A stretch of 41,809 bases of DNA from contig JAURPJ010000027.1 of assembly GCA_030835305.1 (NCBI GenBank), positions 1-41,809 of the forward strand. Direction: 5' to 3'. Shown here one piece after another: positions 29,290 through 37,976 of this stretch. How positions within the stretch are numbered: position 1 is the stretch's first letter; the number at the start of each line of letters is the position of its first letter. The position numbers were made by a program, and so were the translations under genes. Source of the stretch: Verrucomicrobiota bacterium (GTDB taxonomy: Bacteria; Verrucomicrobiota; Verrucomicrobiia; Verrucomicrobiales; Akkermansiaceae). The notes below the pieces were generated by a model. The model worked only from the letters and a program-made list of their open reading frames with translations. It searched no databases and was not told where the DNA came from.

Positions 29290-29378
29290 GATGGTCCTTT
29301 AACACAAATCCACCCCGGGGACTATTGACCAACAGTTGGGCAGGATTGAGACGCGCCCAAGACACGCTCAGTGAATCG

Positions 29379-30113
29379 CTAAAACAAACTCCCCTGCTCA
29401 CCATCCGCAGCCTTCGGTGCCGGAGGCTCCAATCTCTCCGCGCCCTCCTGCCGGACTCCAAGGGTGGCGATTTCATAGACCACCCGCTTTCGACCTTTAC
29501 CGGTCGAAGCCTCATTTCGAACGATTTTCGTCCCGAGCAGTTGCTCCATCATCTGAACTTCCATCCGCGCCGCGTTCGGATACTCCGCATAAACCTTTGC
29601 CAACGGATTATGAAATTCCTCAATTCGAAACCCGGTCCCGGCATCGTAGTGGCACTTGCTGAACCAACCGGACTTATCGCGGATATCCGCCAACCGGGTC
29701 GCTTTTTCGACCAGTGACTTCCCTGCCCTAACCTTGGGCTGCCACTGCTCTTTCAAAACCTGAAAATGATGAAACAAGAGCTTCTCCGGCGCGGAATCGC
29801 CGTAAAGTTGCTTTACTCCTTCCAATACCGCCAGCGTCAGCCCTACTCCGGCCTCCGGAAAAAGCCCGTCACATTTTGGGGTCATGCGATAAAGCTTCTC
29901 CGGTCGACCAACCTCCTTCTTGGCCCGAGGAACCCGCCATTCTTCCAGATATCCGAGTTCCACCAGCTTCAAGCAATGCTGCTTCACTCCCATGTAGCTC
30001 ATCTTCAGCTCTCGGGCCAAGTCCGAGACCGGCATGCCGTCCGAGACTTTAATCGCCTCCAGAATAGACGCCCAGGACGCTCGCATCGTCTCTCTATGTG
30101 CTCCGAAAAACAT
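29379..30113 (-). CDS. SufR/ArsR-like winged-helix transcriptional regulator lacking Fe-S cysteines
   Basis: This 244-residue DNA-binding protein has an N-terminal winged helix (about 15-75: LEAIKVSDGMPVSDLAREL, MSYMGVKQHCLKLVELGYLE, then GRPEKLYRMT), laid out like SufR-type regulators. The C-terminal effector domain also follows SufR (FRIEEFHNPLAKVYAEYP, EQLLGTKIVRNE, RKRVVYEI), but the positions that carry iron-sulfur ligands in SufR are His-Asn-Pro, Asn-Ala-Ala and Arg-Lys-Arg, so a cluster is unlikely. The C-terminal tail is Pro/Ala/Glu-rich. It is divergent from the sulfatase-esterase gene with 92 bp between, so it probably controls that gene and itself through the palindrome there. It may sense a small ligand instead of Fe-S status. 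Confidence 0.78.
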   Translation of the reverse strand: MFFGAHRETMRASWASILEAIKVSDGMPVSDLARELKMSYMGVKQHCLKLVELGYLEEWRVPRAKKEVGRPEKLYRMTPKCDGLFPEAGVGLTLAVLEGVKQLYGDSAPEKLLFHHFQVLKEQWQPKVRAGKSLVEKATRLADIRDKSGWFSKCHYDAGTGFRIEEFHNPLAKVYAEYPNAARMEVQMMEQLLGTKIVRNEASTGKGRKRVVYEIATLGVRQEGAERLEPPAPKAADGEQGSLF

Positions 30114-30153
30114 GGAATTTCTCCCAAGCTAGTTCCGCACCCTGATTTCGGGA

Positions 30154-30169
30154 ATCTTAATTTTAAGAT
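30154..30169. promoter_or_regulatory. Perfect palindrome, candidate operator between divergent genes
   Basis: ATCTTAA-TT-TTAAGAT is a perfect 7-2-7 inverted repeat, flanked by GGGA on the left and, after two bases, TCCC on the right. It sits near the centre of the 92-bp region between the regulator (start 30113) and the sulfatase gene (start 30206). That is the expected place for an operator bound by a dimeric winged-helix regulator. Confidence 0.6.
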
Positions 30170-30205
30170 CTTCCCTTCACCCTCCGTATCCACCACTTAC
30201 TTTTT

Positions 30206-32383
30206 ATGAAACACGCTCTCGCCTTCACCACCGGACTCTCCCTGGCACTTTCCGCTGCGGATCGCCCAAATATCCTGTTCATCTTTTCCGACGACCACGC
30301 TCCCAATGCCATCTCCTGCTACCCAGGGGGACTTTTCGATGAACTCGCCCCCACCAAAGGGATAGACCGCATCGCCAAAGAAGGGATGCGATTCGACCGA
30401 TCCTATTGCACCAACGCCATTTGCGGCCCCTCACGCGCCTCCATCCTCACCGGAAAGCACAGCCACCTGAACGGCTTCGTCGACAACAATTCCTCTTACT
30501 TCGACGGCCTCCAAACCACATTTCCCAACCTCCTCCGCGACGCCGGTTACACCACCGCAATGATCGGAAAGTGGCACCTCCACTCCAACCCCGTCGGATT
30601 CGACTACTGGGAAGTTCTGCCCGGACAGGGCGCCTATTACAATCCCGATTTCATCCAGATGGATAACACGCGAAAGCGTTTTCAGGGCCACTGTAATGAC
30701 CTCGTCACAGAAAAAGGCCTCACTTGGCTGAAGAAAGCGGCCGATTCCAAGAAGCCCTTTATGGCCATGGTCCAATACAAGGCCCCCCACCGCAACTGGG
30801 CCCCCGCCTTCCGCCACATCAACATGTTTGATGATGTCACCATGCCCGAACCCGAAACCCTTTTCGACAATTACCAAAACCGTTCCTCCGTTCTCAAGGA
30901 GCACGCCATGGGGATCCAGGACCACATGTCTTGGGGAAATGACATGAAGATGCAGGGTAAAAACCTCTTCCCGAGCCACTTCACCGGCGGTCCGGGCAAT
31001 GGTCAGTTCAGCCGGCTCTCGGAAGAAGATAAAAAAATCTTCATCGCCGCTTACGAAGACGAGAACCAACAGTTCATCAAGGACATGAAAGCTGGCAAAC
31101 TCGACCAGAAGACCATCACAAGCTGGAAGTATCAACGCTACATCAAGGACTACCTCGCCGTCATCCAGTCCATGGACGAAGGCATCGCCAAAATCCTCAA
31201 GCACCTCGATGACTCCGGCCTCGCCGAGAACACCATCGTTATTTACTCATCCGACCAGGGCTTCTACCTCGGTGAGCATGGCTGGTATGATAAACGCTGG
31301 ATGTTCGAAGAATCCCTTATGATGCCCTTCGTCGTCCGCTGGCCCGGCAAAATTAAGCCCGGCTCCGTATCCGACGCCCTCATCCAAAACATTGACTACG
31401 GCCCCACTTTCCTCGACCTCGCCGGAGCCAAAATCCCCGAAGGCATGCAGGGAAAATCACTCGTCCCCATCTTCAAAGCCTCGGGAGAAAGGCCCAAGGA
31501 ATGGCGGGACTCCATCTACTATCGTTACTCTGGCGAGCGCACTCACAACGTCGCCGCCCACGATGGGGTCCGCACCGCCGATCACAAAATCTTCTGGGTT
31601 CCCAAGACCAAGGAATACCAACTCTTTGACATGAAGAAAGATCCCCAGGAAATGAGGTCGGTCCACAACGATCCCGCCTACGCGGGCGTTTTCAAAGAGA
31701 TGAAGCAAGAGCTCGATGCAGCCCGTAAAAAATACCGCGTCCACTCCGCCATCATCGGCGAAGCACGTGAAGGAGAATGGTGGATGAAGCGTCATCAATC
31801 GATGAACCAAAATGCCAGAAAGCAGCATGATCTCCTCTTCATCGGAGACTCCATTACCCAGGGCTGGGAAGGTACCGGCAAAGGAACCTGGGAAAAATAC
31901 TACGGAAACCGTAAAGCGCTCAACCTTGGCATTTCCGGAGACCGCACTGAGCACGTAATCTGGCGTCTCAATAACGGAAACCTTCGGAATCAGAAAAAAG
32001 CCAAAGCGGCCATCGTCATGATTGGCACCAACAACACCGGCCACAGTATGCAGGACCCGACTGAAGTTCGCGATGGCCTTGAGCGAATCATCTCCACGCT
32101 ACGGGCCCGTTGCCCACAAGCAAAAATTCTATTACTTGGAGTCTTCCCGCGCGGAGTCAATCCCGATGACGCGAAGCGGAAGAACAACATCGAGATTAAC
32201 AATCTCATCTCTAAATTCCACAACGGAGAGCGCATTCACTACCTCGACATCTCCGATAAATTCCTCACCGAAGACGGTATCCTCACCAAGGAGGTCATGC
32301 CCGACGCCCTTCACCCGAGACAAAAGGGTTATGAGATCTGGGCCGAAGCCATTGAGCCCAAGCTCAAGGAGTTTGGACTCTAG
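30206..32383 (+). CDS. Secreted sulfatase fused to an SGNH/GDSL esterase domain
   Basis: This 725-residue exported protein has a signal peptide (1 to about 18). Residues 20 to about 510 are a type I sulfatase: metal-binding SDD (28-30), the formylglycine motif Cys73 in CGPSRASILTGKHSH, GKWHLH (121-126) and SSDQGFYLGEHGW (348-360). Residues about 540-725 are an SGNH hydrolase: Ser549 in FIGDSITQGW, GISGDRT (575-581), Asn609 in MIGTNN, and Asp700/His703 in DALHP. Both active sites look complete. Cleaving sulfate esters and acyl esters from one polysaccharide, for example an algal glycan, is a reasonable inference. The sulfatase needs formylglycine maturation by an enzyme not encoded in this window. 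Regulation by the divergent SufR-like protein is likely. Confidence 0.92.
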   Translation: MKHALAFTTGLSLALSAADRPNILFIFSDDHAPNAISCYPGGLFDELAPTKGIDRIAKEGMRFDRSYCTNAICGPSRASILTGKHSHLNGFVDNNSSYFDGLQTTFPNLLRDAGYTTAMIGKWHLHSNPVGFDYWEVLPGQGAYYNPDFIQMDNTRKRFQGHCNDLVTEKGLTWLKKAADSKKPFMAMVQYKAPHRNWAPAFRHINMFDDVTMPEPETLFDNYQNRSSVLKEHAMGIQDHMSWGNDMKMQGKNLFPSHFTGGPGNGQFSRLSEEDKKIFIAAYEDENQQFIKDMKAGKLDQKTITSWKYQRYIKDYLAVIQSMDEGIAKILKHLDDSGLAENTIVIYSSDQGFYLGEHGWYDKRWMFEESLMMPFVVRWPGKIKPGSVSDALIQNIDYGPTFLDLAGAKIPEGMQGKSLVPIFKASGERPKEWRDSIYYRYSGERTHNVAAHDGVRTADHKIFWVPKTKEYQLFDMKKDPQEMRSVHNDPAYAGVFKEMKQELDAARKKYRVHSAIIGEAREGEWWMKRHQSMNQNARKQHDLLFIGDSITQGWEGTGKGTWEKYYGNRKALNLGISGDRTEHVIWRLNNGNLRNQKKAKAAIVMIGTNNTGHSMQDPTEVRDGLERIISTLRARCPQAKILLLGVFPRGVNPDDAKRKNNIEINNLISKFHNGERIHYLDISDKFLTEDGILTKEVMPDALHPRQKGYEIWAEAIEPKLKEFGL

Positions 32384-32784
32384 ACTAGAACGGCATGGCG
32401 TAAACAGGACCAGCCCTACGCCCCGATCTTGGTCTCCGGGCTTCTGTGAACCAATCGCTCAAATTCACACCAGCCCGGCAAAACACGTCGGGTTCTTTTA
32501 TCATGTCGCAACTTGTCGTCTCCTTAAGGTCGACATCGTCAACCTCCTAAACAATTACTCCAATCTCCTCCCAACGTCATCATCCGCTCCGTCCTTCGCC
32601 GCCTCAAAGAACCTCCCCCATAGATTATCTCGAGAATCGAAGAATCAAAATGGTGTATCGCGCTCGATGACATCCACCTTCAGCGCGAACATCCCCAGAA
32701 TGGCGCTCACCCGGCGAATCGCGCCGGGCTGGGATTATGGGCCCGACCCTTTTAAGAAACTTGAAACCGCTTCAATCACCTACC
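32384..32784. other. 400-bp gap with possible decayed coding sequence
   Basis: No intact gene is visible. One plus-strand frame, 32528-32755, is open except for a TAG at 32621-32623 and reads protein-like around it (VIIRSVLRRLKEPPP, then IISRIEESKWCIALDDIHLQ). I do not recognise the family; it may be a remnant or chance. Confidence 0.3.
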
Positions 32785-32817
32785 AAAAAACGGCGGCTCC
32801 CCGTGGGAACTGCCGTT
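32785..32817 (-). terminator. Rho-independent terminator of the exbB-TPR cluster
   Basis: On the minus strand AACGGC...TTCCC pairs with GGGGA...GCCGTT (outer arms 32789-32794 and 32812-32817), with two internal mismatches and a small loop, and ends in TTTTTT. It lies 24 bp after the last gene of the cluster. Confidence 0.82.
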
Positions 32818-32840
32818 ATTGGTAAAGTTCCGGAGGTCTC

Positions 32841-33755
32841 CTACTGGTTCTTGGGAGGATACTTAAGGAAAATTTTGTATTTGGCGGGGACCTGCTCGCC
32901 GGAGCCAAGGACTTTGTCCCAAAGCTTGAGAAGAGCAGTGGCTTCCTTGATGAGTGCCGCTCCGTTCGAGTCGTCGCTGTAATCCTCGGTCGAATAAAGC
33001 CCCATGGCGGTTTTCACATCCTCGTGATCGAGGATGATCCGGAGGCAATTAATCGCAGACTTGCGTGTGATTTCCTCGGACGCTGCAAAATCAGCTACAA
33101 AAGCATTATTGTAAGCGTTCAGGGCCTTGATTGGCTGGCCAGCACCCTCGAGTGCCAGTCCGTGACAATAGGCAATCTGTCCGCGCAAGTTGCCGGGCAG
33201 CTTCCGTCCACGCCATTTTTCGTCCTTGCAGATCGCATCGAGACGGCTCCAGCTCTTGGTCCGGACGGCATCCCAGAAAACACCATACATCTCATATTGC
33301 ACTTTATGAAATTTATAGAGGAGATTCTCAGGCTCAAATTTCCCGGCGAGCTCGGAGAGCTTTTCGAGATCCTCAAGACGACGGTAGCACTCCATCTCGT
33401 AGAAAGAGGCCAAGGTGGAGGGGTTCCCCTTCACCTCGGTCAGCTTGCCATACTCCTCGGCACATGCGGCAAATTTGAGCGCGGCATCCTTGTAATTCCG
33501 GCTCTTGTAAAGCTCGAGGGCTTCGGTGAACTCGGGAGCCTGTAAGAAGTAGACGCTGCAGGTGCGAAGGCTCTGCTCACGCTTCACAAGAGTTTGCTGG
33601 GTTTCACGCCATAGGAATTTGGAGGAATTGGCATCCATCATCCAACCCGTAAAGGTATCCTTGTCAGTGATGATGAGAATCCGGGCCTCTTTTTCTCCAA
33701 AAAGGGATCCCACACTGGCGGCGAGGAGGAGGGCGGCGGTAAGAATTTTCTTCAT
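32841..33755 (-). CDS. Secreted TPR-like hypothetical protein
   Basis: This 304-residue protein has a signal peptide (1 to about 20). A short N-terminal beta region (ARILIITDKDTFTGWMMDAN) is followed by helical TPR-like repeats, for example ALELYKSRNYKDAALKFAAC (77-96) and QIAYCHGLALEGAGQPIKAL. I do not recognise a named family. It starts 35 bp after the giant TPR gene and precedes the cluster terminator, so it is probably the last gene of the ExbB/ExbD/TPR unit. A periplasmic partner of the large TPR protein is the simplest role. Confidence 0.75.
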   Translation of the reverse strand: MKKILTAALLLAASVGSLFGEKEARILIITDKDTFTGWMMDANSSKFLWRETQQTLVKREQSLRTCSVYFLQAPEFTEALELYKSRNYKDAALKFAACAEEYGKLTEVKGNPSTLASFYEMECYRRLEDLEKLSELAGKFEPENLLYKFHKVQYEMYGVFWDAVRTKSWSRLDAICKDEKWRGRKLPGNLRGQIAYCHGLALEGAGQPIKALNAYNNAFVADFAASEEITRKSAINCLRIILDHEDVKTAMGLYSTEDYSDDSNGAALIKEATALLKLWDKVLGSGEQVPAKYKIFLKYPPKNQ

Positions 33756-33790
33756 ATCTTTTGGTCCATTAAATTTCTACTAAAAGTGGC

Positions 33791-36700
33791 TTATTTGTCT
33801 TCCGGCTCAACCACCTTGGTAGTGTCCGAGTTCGCTTCGTAGGAATTGGTCAATTCAGACACTTCATCCCACATTTCCTTCTCCGCTTTGGTGGCCTTTT
33901 TAACGGCCTGCGAGGTCATCTTGAGATACCTGTACCCACCCTCGTAAGAGATCTGGCGGTCACTTTTTCCCTTGGTGGCTCCGCCACGGCTCCAGAGAAT
34001 CTCCATCCAGCGTTTCATGGCAGGAGCAGAGAACTTGATGGTTCCCATGCTCGAAATCCACACCTGCTGGTAGGCAGTCAGAGCATCATCAACCCGTCCG
34101 GCCTTGTCATGGGAAGCGGCAAGAAGCATGCGGCAAGGGACCGCATAGCGACGAAAACCTTCGGTATCAAGGTACTCCTTGGCTGCAGCAATCGCGGCAT
34201 CATAGTCATCGTTATCAGCATAAATGCTAGCGGTGAGGTAGAGAGCTTCCTCCTTCTCGCCACTGTCGTCGGAGTCATCACGAACCCGCTTGAGGAGTTT
34301 GATGGCCTGGGTCTTTTGAGCCGAAGTGCCATTCGAGTAAACATCAGCAAGGCCAAAGATCGCGGCAAACATGTGGGACTGATCAGAACGACTGAGCACT
34401 TCCTTGTAGTAAACCTCGGCTGCTTCCGGCTGGGTGGTCTTGCGAATGAAGTCACCGACCTTCACGAGAATAAAGTTGGAGAGATCCTTCGGCTTGAAGT
34501 CGCGCTGCAGCTCCTGGAAGAGAGTCTCGATCATGGCTTCTCCATCGCGAATTACATCCGCTTCCTTTTCAGGATCGGAAGATTCAACCACTTCCTCAAA
34601 CACTCCAATGATCGCGATGCGCAGGAGCGCGCGGGTCGCCATGTCTCGGGAGTCAATTCCCGGGAAAGAGTAGTAGTGATCTTTAAGCTGCTCGGGGGTT
34701 TTCTCTTCGAGGTATTCCTCGGTGTAAGAACCGATGGACTCTTCAAGACCAGGAGTGCCCGGCTCCTTGGCAATATTCGAAATGACTGTCTGGAGACGCT
34801 GGAGAGCCTCATCGATCTTGCCGATCTTGCGCATTCCCGGAATTCCGGCAACAGCCACCTTGGCCTTGAATGGTGACTCGTTTCCATATTCCTCCCAGAA
34901 CTTATTGTAGTATGGAACGGCTTCGGCAACGCGGGGATTATCCTCCTTGCCAATCTTGGCCTTACCGATGAGTGATGTCAGATAGAAGAGGCATTCACCC
35001 GCAACGAGATCATTTTTCTTCTGCTCGGCAAGCTCGAGAGCCATTAGGTAATACTTCTCAGATTCCTCGGGCTTTTTGAGTCCCTCGAGAATATTGCCCT
35101 TGAGGGCGAGATTCTGCTCCATCACGGAAACTCCGGGGAACTGGTTCTCGACCTGGGTCACTTTCTCAAGCGCAGGATCGTATTCACTTTCCGCATAGTA
35201 GCAGTTGGCGCGGTCGAAGAGAGCAAAGGGGTAATAAACGTTGCTCTTGGGATCGGGATAGTTCTCAAAGAATTTGTCGAGAAGCCCGGCTGACTTGGTC
35301 CACTCCTGGAGACGTGAATAGTTGGCAGCCTGGAAGTAGGAAGTCGCCATAATTCGGAGCTTGTCGCCGTCCTCCTTATTTTTGCCATAGCTGCCCATGT
35401 ATTCGTTCAGGTATTCCTGGGCTTCCACGAACTCACCCAGGTAGTGCTTGCTACCACCGAGGACGAAAAGGCAGACATCGTGCTGCTTGGAAGGCTTGGT
35501 TAATTTGGGAAGCATGATTTCGGCAACCTCGATGCACTTCTCATACTCTCCGTTGAAAAAGAGACTGGTGAGCATCATGCGGCGCACTTCCTTGACATAC
35601 TTGCTCTCAGGAAAATCCTTCAGGAAGATCGAACCATAGTGCTCGGTGGTGAGAACTTCGCCGATCAGAGCCGAGGTGCGAACAAGGTTGTAAAGATTGT
35701 TTTCACGCCCTGCACTTACCTTGCCGTCACGCATCACTTTGGCGTTTGGGAAGTAAAGTTCCATCTGCTCGTAAACAGCGAAAGCACCGCGAATGTTTCC
35801 GTCTTCCTCGTGAAGAACAGCGGTGTTGAGATAAGCGTAAACTTCATTCACCTTGCCGGCCGTATCGGCTTTTTCAAGCTCGGTGAGATCTTCGGCAAGA
35901 TCGCCTTTATTCACGATCATGGAACCATCGCGAATAGTGCGGTCGTATGTGGACAACATGGAGAGACGGCCCTTGATATCATCGATCGCAGCGACAGTGC
36001 TGGGAACGAGCGCGTAGAGCTCGAAGGTTGAGCGAATCATCTCGGCCGAACGTGCGTCCTGGGCGAGTTTCATGAAGAGAGGTGAAAACTCATGAGCCTC
36101 GAACGGCTCCAACTTAATGTGAGCGCGATTCTTGGAGAGAAAGTCGAGAAGTGAAGCTTCATCCTTCTTTTCAATCACGGAAGCAACCATTGTGTTGAAG
36201 GCGGCCATGATGCCCTTGTTGGGAGTCGGAAAGGTGACTTTATTCTGAATGGCGGTCTCGAGATACTTGTTGCCCTCGGAGATCTTATTCAACTTGTAGT
36301 GATTGATCGCCATGTTGATGAAGTAGACGCCCTTCTCGTAACGGTCGCGGGTCGGGTCGCGCTCTTCGAGGAATTTCTTATACATGCGAATGGAGGTCGC
36401 CCACTCTTCCGCACCCTTGGCAGCGTGCCCCCACATGAGCAGGGAAAGCTTGTTATACATGTTCTTACTGGGAGCCTGGCCTTCTTTTGGCTTGGTGTTT
36501 GGATAGCGCGTGTAGCACTTCTCAAACGACTTCATGGCATCGTCGAACATGCCGATCTTGATCTCGCAATATCCGCGGTGATACCAGAACCAGCCAAAGC
36601 GCGGCCCGTAGAGTTGCGGAGCGCGGGCGTCGTAAGCATTGGTCGCCTTGACGAGGACAGCATGGGCTTCGGCCCACTTGCCAGTCTTCATTGCTTCGAG

Positions 36701-36811
36701 AGCGTCCTTGTTCATGTCGCCGATGGAGGCACCGAAGCTGGTGCCGCACAAAGCAACGAAGGCAAACAGGGCGAGACCCAGTTTTCGTGGAATGGATTGG
36801 ATTGAATTCAT
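33791..36811 (-). CDS. Giant periplasmic TPR protein of the ExbB/ExbD cluster
   Basis: This 1006-residue exported protein has a signal peptide (about 1-27, ending GTSFGA) and tetratricopeptide-type helical repeats over almost its entire length. Examples are AMKTGKWAEAHAVLVKATNA, GWFWYHRGYCEIKIGMFDDAMKSFEKCYTRYP, DPALEKVTQVENQFPG and DYDAAIAAAKEYLDTEGFRR. It contains no catalytic motif that I recognise. It follows two exbD genes in the same direction (139 bp gap containing a strong hairpin), and the small TPR gene follows 35 bp later. A scaffold that receives work from the proton-driven ExbB/ExbD motor in the periplasm is inferred from context only. Confidence 0.85.
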   Translation of the reverse strand: MNSIQSIPRKLGLALFAFVALCGTSFGASIGDMNKDALEAMKTGKWAEAHAVLVKATNAYDARAPQLYGPRFGWFWYHRGYCEIKIGMFDDAMKSFEKCYTRYPNTKPKEGQAPSKNMYNKLSLLMWGHAAKGAEEWATSIRMYKKFLEERDPTRDRYEKGVYFINMAINHYKLNKISEGNKYLETAIQNKVTFPTPNKGIMAAFNTMVASVIEKKDEASLLDFLSKNRAHIKLEPFEAHEFSPLFMKLAQDARSAEMIRSTFELYALVPSTVAAIDDIKGRLSMLSTYDRTIRDGSMIVNKGDLAEDLTELEKADTAGKVNEVYAYLNTAVLHEEDGNIRGAFAVYEQMELYFPNAKVMRDGKVSAGRENNLYNLVRTSALIGEVLTTEHYGSIFLKDFPESKYVKEVRRMMLTSLFFNGEYEKCIEVAEIMLPKLTKPSKQHDVCLFVLGGSKHYLGEFVEAQEYLNEYMGSYGKNKEDGDKLRIMATSYFQAANYSRLQEWTKSAGLLDKFFENYPDPKSNVYYPFALFDRANCYYAESEYDPALEKVTQVENQFPGVSVMEQNLALKGNILEGLKKPEESEKYYLMALELAEQKKNDLVAGECLFYLTSLIGKAKIGKEDNPRVAEAVPYYNKFWEEYGNESPFKAKVAVAGIPGMRKIGKIDEALQRLQTVISNIAKEPGTPGLEESIGSYTEEYLEEKTPEQLKDHYYSFPGIDSRDMATRALLRIAIIGVFEEVVESSDPEKEADVIRDGEAMIETLFQELQRDFKPKDLSNFILVKVGDFIRKTTQPEAAEVYYKEVLSRSDQSHMFAAIFGLADVYSNGTSAQKTQAIKLLKRVRDDSDDSGEKEEALYLTASIYADNDDYDAAIAAAKEYLDTEGFRRYAVPCRMLLAASHDKAGRVDDALTAYQQVWISSMGTIKFSAPAMKRWMEILWSRGGATKGKSDRQISYEGGYRYLKMTSQAVKKATKAEKEMWDEVSELTNSYEANSDTTKVVEPEDK

Positions 36812-36847
36812 AATTCGCTTGGAGGTGTGAATGTTTGTCAGAAAGAG

Positions 36848-36880
36848 AAAGGCTGAGAGCCGGACGGCTCATCAGCCTTT
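36848..36880 (-). terminator. Intra-cluster hairpin between exbD2 and the giant TPR gene
   Basis: AAAGGCTGA-GAGCCG and CGGCTC-A-TCAGCCTTT form a 15-bp stem with one bulged base and a two-base inner gap, so the hairpin is very stable. On the minus strand CTCTTTCTGAC follows, an imperfect U-tract. It may attenuate transcription or mark an RNA-processing site that sets exbB/exbD levels apart from those of the TPR genes. Confidence 0.6.
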
Positions 36881-36950
36881 AGGGCAAGAGTTGGAACGAT
36901 TGAGTAAAGGATTCTTTAGAGTATTCTCGAGAATCCTGAAAGTGCGAAGA

Positions 36951-37427
36951 TCAATTTGCTTCCGGGTCGAGAAGATCGGTGAAAGTGATCTCGGTAATCT
37001 TGGCGCCGGCCAAGGCATTCAGGACATCTGTCACCCGCTGGGATACCGCATCACCATCAACCTTGATTTGAACAAGAGCCTTGCTGCTCGACATGTCGGC
37101 AGCACTCTTGTGCAGCTCAAGGCGGGCGGAAAGGTTCGGCAACTTACGGGCGTCAGAATCGGATTCGAGAAGCTCGATCACTCCGGTCTCGTTCTTGATC
37201 GAGATGTTTCCGTTTGCTTCCAGCAGGATCAACATAGGAGCAAGATCCGGAGGAGTCTCAGAAGGAGTAGTGGATGGAAGAGCGGTGCTCAATTCCTGCT
37301 CTTTTTTCACGATCTGGGTGGTCACCAGGAAGTAAATAAGGAGAAGGAAACAAACATCAATCAGAGAGGAGATGTCCAAACCTGGTTCATCTTCCTCGGG
37401 CGCTTGATTCTTTTTACGGCGGGCCAT
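36951..37427 (-). CDS. exbD: ExbD/TolR biopolymer transport protein (second copy)
   Basis: This 158-residue inner-membrane protein has a cytoplasmic N-terminus (MARRKKNQAPEED) and a single transmembrane helix, LIDVCFLLLIYFLVTTQI (about 22-39), with the conserved proton-path Asp in SLIDV. The periplasmic domain (about 60-158) includes the ExbD-type DALVQIKVDGDA-like strand (ALVQIKVDGDAVSQRVTDVL). ExbD forms the rotor/stator partner of the ExbB pentamer and turns proton motive force into mechanical work on periplasmic partners. It starts 34 bp after the first exbD and differs strongly from it in sequence, so the two are probably a heterodimer. Confidence 0.9.
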   Translation of the reverse strand: MARRKKNQAPEEDEPGLDISSLIDVCFLLLIYFLVTTQIVKKEQELSTALPSTTPSETPPDLAPMLILLEANGNISIKNETGVIELLESDSDARKLPNLSARLELHKSAADMSSSKALVQIKVDGDAVSQRVTDVLNALAGAKITEITFTDLLDPEAN

Positions 37428-37461
37428 GGGATGGTTCTATGATTTATGGATTTAGGCTGGA

Positions 37462-37911
37462 CTATTCCTTGTTGAAGGCAGCGTAAGCCACCTGCTTCAG
37501 ACCAACGGTTGCCCCGGCCTTGATGACACGCTGAACATATTTGAACTCGACCCCCTTATCTGAACGGATGTGGAGGACGGGTTCATTGCCCTTCGATCCG
37601 ACTCGCTCTTTTTCAGCTTTCAGGTACTCGCGAAGAGCAGCACCGTCGGCCATCTTGGTCGTTGTATTTTCCTGCACGAAGTCCCCGTTATCTCTAACGT
37701 TCACGACAATCTTGCCATTTTTCGTTTTCGCCGCCACGGCATTTTCAGCGACTGAAGGAGTGAGGGTCGGATCGATTTTAATCGTCTTGGGATTGGAAAC
37801 AACGAGGAAGAAAAGAAGGAGGAGGAAGACCATGTCGATCATGGGCGACATGTCCATGTCGGCGGCTTCGCCTTCTTCCTTGTTGACTGCGCGGAGTCTA
37901 TCGGAGGCCAT
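37462..37911 (-). CDS. exbD: ExbD/TolR biopolymer transport protein (first copy)
   Basis: This 149-residue protein has the classic ExbD/TolR N-terminus: a cytoplasmic acidic segment, MDMSPMIDMVFLLLLFFLVV (about 19-38) with the proton-path Asp in PMIDM, and a periplasmic domain (about 60-149) with VNVRDNGDF and LHIRSDKGVEFKYVQRVIKA. It lies between exbB (65 bp upstream) and the second exbD (34 bp downstream). The two-ExbD arrangement is frequent in Verrucomicrobia, Planctomycetes and Bacteroidetes. Confidence 0.92.
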   Translation of the reverse strand: MASDRLRAVNKEEGEAADMDMSPMIDMVFLLLLFFLVVSNPKTIKIDPTLTPSVAENAVAAKTKNGKIVVNVRDNGDFVQENTTTKMADGAALREYLKAEKERVGSKGNEPVLHIRSDKGVEFKYVQRVIKAGATVGLKQVAYAAFNKE

Positions 37912-37976
37912 TGGTTTCTAAGGTGGTTTGGTGGTTCAACACGAGGGGAAGAAGGGATTCCCTCCCCTCTGGCAGG

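Noticed and set aside
29240-29300. A tRNA-like GGTCGAACCCC segment
   Set aside because: No acceptor or anticodon stem can be formed around it; it fits a weak terminator instead.
30431-31204. 257-codon minus-strand frame inside the sulfatase gene
   Set aside because: It is antisense to conserved sulfatase motifs and has no recognisable domain.
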